This document shows positions 1-4,005 of a stretch of 5,447 nucleotides of DNA, piece by piece. The DNA comes from Victivallales bacterium. GTDB lineage: Bacteria; Verrucomicrobiota; Lentisphaeria; Oligosphaerales; Oligosphaeraceae. The stretch covers positions 1 through 5,447 of the forward strand of contig JAGCTA010000449.1 of NCBI GenBank assembly GCA_017963875.1, given 5' to 3'. Numbering within the stretch: the first letter of the stretch is position 1; each line of letters starts with the position of its first letter. The translations under genes and the position numbers were made by a program. A model generated the notes under the pieces. That model had not been told where the DNA came from. It saw only the letters and a list, made by a program, of their open reading frames with translations, and did no database searches.

Positions 1-141
1 AAATGCCGCAAACGAATCGGATATCTGCTCTTGGATTCGTCCTATTCAAAGGACGGGGCATTGCTTTTGCCCAAAAGTCTGCCCACAGATATTCATCACT
101 GCCCATATTGTCACGCCGACTGGGACAAATCAGGATCATGA
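1..141 (+). CDS. 3' end of a gene for a zinc-ribbon-like protein (5'-truncated)
   Basis: Frame 1 is open from the left edge to TGA at 139-141, giving the last 46 residues of a protein that starts outside the window. The fragment begins K-C-R-K and near its end has H-H-C-P-Y-C-H-A-D-W. A C-x-x-C followed by a small hydrophilic turn and an aromatic residue is the usual look of one knuckle of a zinc ribbon. The Cys at residue 2 of the fragment may belong to the partner knuckle, whose other Cys would lie off the edge. The window does not show enough to assign a family or activity. The stop is 17 bases before the ATG of the next gene on the same strand, so the two are probably co-transcribed. That this is coding is fairly sure; zinc binding is inferred from the motif alone. 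Confidence 0.6.
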   Translation, partial: KCRKRIGYLLLDSSYSKDGALLLPKSLPTDIHHCPYCHADWDKSGS

Positions 142-158
142 AGCAAAGTATTTGACAA

Positions 159-857
159 ATGAGTGTTAATACGAATATGATTCCATTGGGATATTACATC
201 GTCCGGAAAGCGGGAGCGAAGCCCAGACCATCTTGGACTACGCCTGATTATTTGACTGTGGCGGGCTGTCTATGCGAAGGCGTCCTTCCTGGACTTGAAT
301 CTGCTCCGTTCGACGGGGAGGAGATACAACGGACTTGGAACCTGTCTCAGCGCGAGGCCAGGCGTCTCTATGATTTTGGACAGGAGCACTGCGGGCAAAT
401 CAACTATGAGCTGTTCCACATCTTTCTTGATTATGATACTCCTGCACGCATTTGCCGTGAGTTCTTCAAGGAAAGGAACGATGTGCTAATCATCGGTCTG
501 TGCTCCAATGATGCGCATTTTCTGGATGCACCAGGTGTCAGCAAGGTTGTGCATCTTCCTGAAAACGCCGTGCTTCTGGGCTGGGACTTGTACGAATTCG
601 GCGACTATGTTGAGGAAGGAGCACCATTGCCGCCATTGGATTACCACCGCCACGGAACATTGGGAGTATTGGGACTTGGTTGCACCTTCTGCTGCTGTGA
701 CACGGACGGTGCTCTTTCCAAGCGCCTTGGCATTCAACTTAACCCGCATGGAATGTACCCAGATGAACAAAGTGCGACGAAGGCTGCAGAGATTGTCAAT
801 GAAGAGAGGCTGGGAGAGCCTTGCCATTACCTTCCGTTCGCCTTGTTCAGATGCTGA
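159..857 (+). CDS. Hypothetical cysteine-rich soluble protein, 232 residues
   Basis: This is the longest and most protein-like reading frame in the left part of the window. I do not recognise the family. No signal peptide or membrane helix is visible, so it is probably cytoplasmic. It has 11 cysteines (about residues 37, 39, 78, 99, 115, 175, 178-180, 222 and 232), including a C-x-x-C-C-C cluster followed by D-T-D-G at 175-184. That cluster could bind a metal, but no known site pattern is matched. Other visible parts are a charged, probably helical stretch at 54-80 (E-E-I-Q-R-T-W through R-R-L-Y-D-F) and a hydrophobic strand, V-L-I-I-G-L, at 109-114. Start choice is open: ATG 159 is the first after an in-frame stop at 153-155, ATG 177 (M-I-P-L-G-Y-Y) is equally plausible, and neither has a clear Shine-Dalgarno site. 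It probably forms an operon with the zinc-ribbon gene just upstream and converges with the lipoprotein gene downstream. Confidence 0.7.
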   Translation: MSVNTNMIPLGYYIVRKAGAKPRPSWTTPDYLTVAGCLCEGVLPGLESAPFDGEEIQRTWNLSQREARRLYDFGQEHCGQINYELFHIFLDYDTPARICREFFKERNDVLIIGLCSNDAHFLDAPGVSKVVHLPENAVLLGWDLYEFGDYVEEGAPLPPLDYHRHGTLGVLGLGCTFCCCDTDGALSKRLGIQLNPHGMYPDEQSATKAAEIVNEERLGEPCHYLPFALFRC

Positions 858-1003
858 ATGGGTGGTGCAATCGGAGATGATTTCAATTCTCAAATACAAG
901 ATATGAGACGCAAACAGCCGACCTTTTACAAATCTGCTTTTCGGGCAAAAAAGAGCCATCTGACCTCACGTCTAACGACCTGTTCAGCGAAAAAACTACC
1001 AGA

Positions 1004-1038
1004 CCTCCTCAATTCCGTGCCACGCGGTTGAAATGCGC
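1004..1038 (+). repeat. Intergenic repeat, copy 1 (orphan)
   Basis: This 35-base block is identical to copy 2 and differs from copy 3 at one base. The core at 1009-1038 (30 bases) is the same in all three. At 1009-1031 it holds the interrupted palindrome TCAA-N3-CGTG-N-CACG-N3-TTGA, running into TTGAAA at 1028-1033. Unlike the other copies, nothing resembling a -10 hexamer lies 17 bases downstream (1051-1056 reads TCAGGC), and no family membrane protein follows. Instead the stop codon of the minus-strand lipoprotein gene begins 8 bases away. The 146 bases between the 857 stop and this copy contain no gene or convincing terminator. Confidence 0.85.
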
Positions 1039-1045
1039 GTCAAGC

Positions 1046-1654
1046 CTACTTCAGGCTGTATGATTTGGAAATATGGGCATCTGCGCCAAACAAGGTCTTC
1101 AATTCATCCACCTTAAACGGTGGTTCAAACACCGCTTTGTTCACTGTGTTTTCAAACGCCACACATCCTGTCTTCTGGTTGGTTGCGCAAATACAGTAAA
1201 ACCACTTTATGTTCTTATCCTTGTCGAAATGAAACTGAATAAGGACTAGCCTTTCCTCTTTCACACCATCTTCGATGAACTGGAAGGCCACTTGGTAAAA
1301 AGGATTGTCTTTATCAAAGTCATTTTTCTCAACCCGTTTTATACATGGCCTGCCTGGAGTTATCCCCTCGACATCCTCATATTTCACGGTTGCCAGGTTT
1401 AAACTTTCTCCTCCTAGCAAAAGATTAACATAAGACAATTCTGGGTTCTGCTCGGCTTTTCCCTCATAATTTATCCACCAATATGTAAAAACACAGTTTT
1501 CGGAAAGTGTTTCTACTGAAGTACACCCCTGGCTACTTGAAAGACGACACTCTGCATAGATGCCAGATTTTCTATAGGTTAAATAATTTGGAATGCAGGA
1601 ACTCAAAAACAATGCCAGAATGCATAATACCATCACTGAAATATACTTTGACAT
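1046..1654 (-). CDS. Putative lipoprotein of unknown function, 202 residues
   Basis: The protein starts M-S-K-Y, followed by a hydrophobic segment (residues 4-17) and L-S-S-C at 17-20. This is a type II signal peptide with the lipid-acceptor Cys at residue 20, so a lipid-anchored envelope protein is expected. Residue 2 of the mature protein is Ile, not Asp, which by the E. coli sorting rule would favour the outer membrane. The mature part has seven further cysteines (36, 44, 54, 104, 154, 156, 164), which could form disulfides. No known domain is recognised. The frame is open as far as GTG at 1747, but ATG 1654 is preferred because it puts the signal peptide at the N-terminus and lies 5 bases after the Shine-Dalgarno site AAAGGAG. 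ATG 1657 directly before it is the alternative. Two sampled lines (1381-1500) contain 44 G/C in 120, lower than lines sampled in the paralogues (29/60 and 35/60), a weak hint of separate origin. It is opposite in orientation to every other gene here. Confidence 0.8.
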   Translation of the reverse strand: MSKYISVMVLCILALFLSSCIPNYLTYRKSGIYAECRLSSSQGCTSVETLSENCVFTYWWINYEGKAEQNPELSYVNLLLGGESLNLATVKYEDVEGITPGRPCIKRVEKNDFDKDNPFYQVAFQFIEDGVKEERLVLIQFHFDKDKNIKWFYCICATNQKTGCVAFENTVNKAVFEPPFKVDELKTLFGADAHISKSYSLK

Positions 1655-1659
1655 CATAA

Positions 1660-1666
1660 CTCCTTT
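1660..1666 (-). promoter_or_regulatory. Shine-Dalgarno site of the lipoprotein gene
   Basis: Read on the minus strand this is AAAGGAG, an almost complete anti-16S match. It is 5 bases from ATG 1654 and only 2 bases from ATG 1657, which decides for the inner ATG. It is the only strong Shine-Dalgarno site next to a gene in the window. Confidence 0.7.
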
Positions 1667-1766
1667 CACAGACAGTGTCATCTTTCCAACTGCCAGTTTA
1701 TTTTTGAATGGCCAATTCATTGGTAGAATCCTCCGACATCTCCTCACCTTCAGAGCAAATGGCTAA

Positions 1767-1795
1767 AGTCTAACACAAATAAGATAATCCGTCAA
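1767..1795 (-). promoter_or_regulatory. Predicted sigma-70-type promoter of the lipoprotein gene
   Basis: On the minus strand there is TTGACG at 1790-1795 (5 of 6 to the -35 consensus), a 17-base spacer, and TAGACT at 1767-1772 (4 of 6 to the -10 consensus). The expected start of transcription is near 1760, leaving a leader of about 105 bases before ATG 1654. The -35 lies about 70 bases from repeat copy 2, so the two divergent promoters are close but do not overlap. Confidence 0.5.
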
Positions 1796-1841
1796 ACTCT
1801 TTTCTCAACGCAAAGAACAAGAGATTATCCCGTCCGACCTC
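1782..1841. repeat. Degenerate duplicated motif / inverted 7-mer near the lipoprotein promoter
   Basis: GATAATC at 1783-1789 and GATTATC at 1823-1829 are exact inverted copies. Each is followed by a similar run: CGTCAAACTC at 1790-1799 and CCGTCCGACCTC at 1830-1841. The pair can therefore also be read as an imperfect direct repeat spaced by 40 bases. The left half covers the lipoprotein's -35, so a binding site is possible. The match is short and may be chance. Confidence 0.3.
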
Positions 1842-1867
1842 ATTATTCTGCATTAAAAACTCACCCT

Positions 1868-1902
1868 CCTCCTCAATTCCGTGCCACGCGGTTGAAATGC
1901 GC
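1868..1902 (+). repeat. Intergenic repeat, copy 2 (upstream of the first membrane-protein gene)
   Basis: Identical over all 35 bases to copy 1. The palindrome TCAA-N3-CGTG-N-CACG-N3-TTGA is at 1873-1895. The central half-sites CGTG and CACG flank a single base, and the outer TCAA and TTGA are perfectly symmetric. The right outer arm is the first part of TTGAAA at 1892-1897. The copy ends 74 bases before ATG 1977. Beyond the 30-base core, copies 2 and 3 also share GTTGGA starting one base later, which copy 1 lacks. Confidence 0.88.
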
Positions 1903-1920
1903 CGTTGGAGGTTATATTAG
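1892..1920 (+). promoter_or_regulatory. Predicted promoter of the first membrane-protein gene
   Basis: TTGAAA at 1892-1897 (5 of 6 to the -35 consensus), inside the repeat, is followed after 17 bases by TATTAG at 1915-1920 (4 of 6). TATATT at 1913-1918 is closer to consensus but gives a 15-base spacer. The same arrangement with an exact 17-base spacer occurs at copy 3, which supports the call. The palindrome overlaps the -35, the usual position for a repressor operator, though an activator site is not excluded. Confidence 0.45.
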
Positions 1921-1976
1921 ATGAGTGACAAAAACGACAACGCACATACCTGCCAACATAAGGTTAACACAACACC

Positions 1977-3896
1977 ATGAAGCCCCACCTCCGCAAAATC
2001 TTCTTCTGGGACGCACCCGCGCAGGGCGCGTTCTTCGGGTTGACGCTGCTTTTGACCAGTGCCTGGGGAATTATCTGTATTATCTTCACTGTATTTACCT
2101 ATTACCGCACCTTGTTTCACGAAATCTCAGCGACACTCCTGCGTGCGACCTTTCCCGTCATCCTATTGTACATCCTTGTGCTGTGCCTGCATTTCATGGT
2201 GGCTCGAAATCCGTTTCGCCTGCTCTGTCATCTATCTTCGTGCATACAGGTAATTCTATGCCTCCTTGCCTGGACTGGGGCGTTCCATGTGTTCTGGACA
2301 ATTCTCGCATATTCCTATCATCCATTCAGACCTGGCGGACTCAAAGGACCCTACTCAAACGAATATCTGGAATGCCTGCCTTACGTGAAGCATTTTCTAA
2401 CATGGTTCGGGATTGACGGGAGTGGTTGCTTCTGGTTTGCGCTGCTAGGCGTCGTCTTCCTCGTGTTCGCATATTGCCTGAGTGCAAAACTCATTGCCAC
2501 TTCCGGGCAACTTCCCATGCGCAGGCTTTTCGGTCGAGGAGTCCTTGCGTTATGGGGCATGTTCCTGGCCAGCTATATTTTATTCACAGGGGCGGCGCTT
2601 CTGGAAAGAAGCCGTTTCCACCGGGAATTGCAAAAGTTGGAAGAACATTTTGGAAGGCCGCCCACGGCGAAGGCACTTTCTCAAGTCTTCTATGACGATT
2701 CGCGCTCCTGCAACCCCGATTTCTGGAAACAATTCGAGGAAAACCTGGATGCCTTCAATGGAGGAAAAGACGAATATGACTATGTTTACGAAAGGCAACC
2801 CTTCGGCATCATGCCCCCAGGCATATATGAAAAGCGCAAGCAGGTTTTCCAGGAAAGAAAAGGGCACGAGGCATTGGACGCGCAACTTTCGGAAACACTG
2901 CCGCTTCCATATCGGAAGTTCAGCGATGATGATTTGCTCAATGCAATGCCCCTCCCTGAATTGTCCTTGTTGAGAGAGGCGACGCGAATGGAAATGCAGC
3001 ACCTGCGCTTCGCCTTGGATGACAGGAAGTTTGACGAGTCCAGCGCATGTCTTGCGCGGCTGGACAACATGATTCTGTATCTGCTTGACGATTTTGCACT
3101 CATCAGTCACCTGTGCGGATATGCCATCGGTCAAATGCGTTTCGAGGCATTTGAGAGAATGCTTGCCTCCGGTCTCGCGTCAAATGATTGGCTAGAAAGC
3201 CAGTCAAAAACGCTTTTGGAATTGGAAAAGCGATTCCTCCATTCGGAAAAAAGGCTCCTTTACGGAGAGGCGGCAATCACTCTCAGCGTGTTGCGCAACC
3301 CGGCCAAGATAGGATGGGAAGGAGAAAAACACATTCATTTCCCATCCCTACGCTTCTTTTTTCCGCAAGGCTGGTGGGGCGTGGAATACAACAGAAAATG
3401 CCTTGTCAGAATGTTTCAAGTGGAGCATTTTTCCCAAATGCCAGCCGGACCGACAGGGAGCGCACTCGTGAATGTGGTTGTCTCTGGATATTCTAAGGTG
3501 CCCCAAAAACGGCAGGCATTTCTGGCTTCCATACGTATTCTACGGTCTCTCATTGATGCGGAACTGCATTTTCGGAAGACGGGGAAATATCCGGACGCAC
3601 TGGACACCCTTCTGCAAGATCCCTTCTCCGACAAACCATTGAAATATGCATTGGGTGACTGCAAATTCAACAGGCATGTCTATCACGTGTATAAAGAAAT
3701 GCCAGAATACAAGGATTCTTGGGAATCTATGCCGCCATTTGATTTTTTCAGGGAAGAAACCAATATCAAAGCTGTTCAAATCTGGAGTGTGGGCCCAGAC
3801 GGCATCGACGACGGTGGTCTCAACAAGAAAGCCGAATATGGCTCTGAACAGAAGAGCACGGACGACATCAGGTTCATCCTTCCGATACATCAATAG
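1977..3896 (+). CDS. Polytopic membrane protein with pseudopilin-like C-terminal segment, 639 residues
   Basis: The family is uncharacterised. Residues 1-26 (M-K-P-H-L-R-K-I-F-F-W-D-A-P then Q-G-A-F-F-G-L-T) match the next gene except at residue 4. About five membrane helices are predicted by eye: 18-43, 56-78, 86-110, 151-170 and 188-209. A largely helical soluble part follows, containing F-H-R-E-L-Q-K-L-E-E-H-F-G-R-P-P-T (214-230) and a probable helical hairpin at about 330-375. The end reads H-F-R-K-T-G-K-Y-P-D-A-L-D-T-L (531-545), D-P-F-S-D-K-P-L-K-Y (548-557), W-S-V-G-P-D-G-I-D-D-G-G (603-614) and D-D-I (629-631). That order resembles the C-terminal globular part of GspG-type pseudopilins, but the N-terminal prepilin helix is absent. 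ATG 1977 is chosen because it aligns with the paralogue's start. Only a weak AAGG lies 13 bases upstream. The stop is 9 bases before repeat copy 3. The coding call is firm and the function is unknown. Confidence 0.88.
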   Translation: MKPHLRKIFFWDAPAQGAFFGLTLLLTSAWGIICIIFTVFTYYRTLFHEISATLLRATFPVILLYILVLCLHFMVARNPFRLLCHLSSCIQVILCLLAWTGAFHVFWTILAYSYHPFRPGGLKGPYSNEYLECLPYVKHFLTWFGIDGSGCFWFALLGVVFLVFAYCLSAKLIATSGQLPMRRLFGRGVLALWGMFLASYILFTGAALLERSRFHRELQKLEEHFGRPPTAKALSQVFYDDSRSCNPDFWKQFEENLDAFNGGKDEYDYVYERQPFGIMPPGIYEKRKQVFQERKGHEALDAQLSETLPLPYRKFSDDDLLNAMPLPELSLLREATRMEMQHLRFALDDRKFDESSACLARLDNMILYLLDDFALISHLCGYAIGQMRFEAFERMLASGLASNDWLESQSKTLLELEKRFLHSEKRLLYGEAAITLSVLRNPAKIGWEGEKHIHFPSLRFFFPQGWWGVEYNRKCLVRMFQVEHFSQMPAGPTGSALVNVVVSGYSKVPQKRQAFLASIRILRSLIDAELHFRKTGKYPDALDTLLQDPFSDKPLKYALGDCKFNRHVYHVYKEMPEYKDSWESMPPFDFFREETNIKAVQIWSVGPDGIDDGGLNKKAEYGSEQKSTDDIRFILPIHQ

Positions 3897-3905
3897 TTCT
3901 TTCCC

Positions 3906-3940
3906 CCTCGTCAATTCCGTGCCACGCGGTTGAAATGCGC
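3906..3940 (+). repeat. Intergenic repeat, copy 3 (upstream of the second membrane-protein gene)
   Basis: Matches copies 1 and 2 at 34 of 35 bases; the difference is G instead of C at 3910, outside the palindrome. The 30-base core at 3911-3940 is exact, with the palindrome at 3911-3933. It begins 9 bases after the preceding stop codon and ends 65 bases before ATG 4006, similar to the 74 bases at copy 2. There is no room for a separate terminator between the preceding gene and this block. Confidence 0.88.
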
Positions 3941-3958
3941 AGTTGGACGGGGTAGATT
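3930..3958 (+). promoter_or_regulatory. Predicted promoter of the second membrane-protein gene
   Basis: TTGAAA at 3930-3935, shared with the repeat's right arm, is followed by exactly 17 bases and TAGATT at 3953-3958 (4 of 6 to the -10 consensus). The geometry equals that at copy 2. The leader that follows contains a 15-base stretch (3968-3982) matching 12 of 15 bases at 1927-1941 of the other paralogue's leader, so similarity extends past the promoter. Confidence 0.45.
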
Positions 3959-4005
3959 AAGGCATAGGACGGAAAAGACAACACAACTGATTATTACCCA
4001 GCACC

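Larger units (their letters stand above)
1655..1976. other. Divergent intergenic region (322 bases)
   Basis: This gap separates the divergent lipoprotein gene and the first membrane-protein gene. It holds, from left to right, the lipoprotein's Shine-Dalgarno site and its roughly 100-base untranslated leader, the lipoprotein's predicted promoter (1767-1795), a degenerate repeated motif (1782-1841), repeat copy 2 (1868-1902) with the predicted rightward promoter (1892-1920), and the A/C-rich leader of the membrane-protein gene. The in-frame N-terminal extension of the lipoprotein frame up to 1747 is read as untranslated. Confidence 0.6.

Noticed and set aside
486..959. 157-codon open frame on the minus strand opposite the cysteine-rich protein gene
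   Set aside because: It overlaps most of the better supported plus-strand gene, has no recognisable domain, and its start region lacks a ribosome site.
1009..1031. Hairpin in the repeat (TCAA, CCGTG, loop CCA, CGCGG, TTGA) as a rho-independent terminator
   Set aside because: No T-run follows directly on the plus strand. On the minus strand a T-run appears only about 15 bases later. Two of the three copies lie upstream of genes, where a terminator would be unhelpful.
1043..1057. Small hairpin AGCCT-ACTTC-AGGCT overlapping the lipoprotein stop codon
   Set aside because: The stem is only five pairs and neither strand has a following T-run, so it is not a convincing terminator despite lying between convergent genes.
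1655..1747. N-terminal extension of the lipoprotein frame to GTG 1747, and a 13-codon frame starting at ATG 1739 on the minus strand
   Set aside because: The extension would bury the signal peptide 31 residues inside, and the strong Shine-Dalgarno site points to ATG 1654. The tiny frame has its GAGGAG directly against its ATG and no other support as a leader peptide.
2580..3134. Long minus-strand open frames inside the first membrane-protein gene
   Set aside because: The plus-strand frame is continuous for 639 codons, with membrane helices, paralogue motifs and a recognisable C-terminus; the opposite-strand frames show none of these.
1009..3933. Sigma-54 promoter on the minus strand: the repeat's complement contains TGGCACG, the exact -24 element
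   Set aside because: The -12 position reads AG instead of the required GC at the proper spacing, and the minus-strand orientation would point copies 1 and 3 into the 3' ends of plus-strand genes.
970..3948. Integron cassette array with attC sites: one gene between each pair of repeats, GTCTAAC at 970-976 and 1768-1774, GTTGGAC at 3942-3948
   Set aside because: The R-box-like sequences sit at different distances from the repeats, copies 1 and 2 have no matching GTTRRRY partner, and no long folded attC structure can be drawn. The repeats are also explained by promoter geometry.
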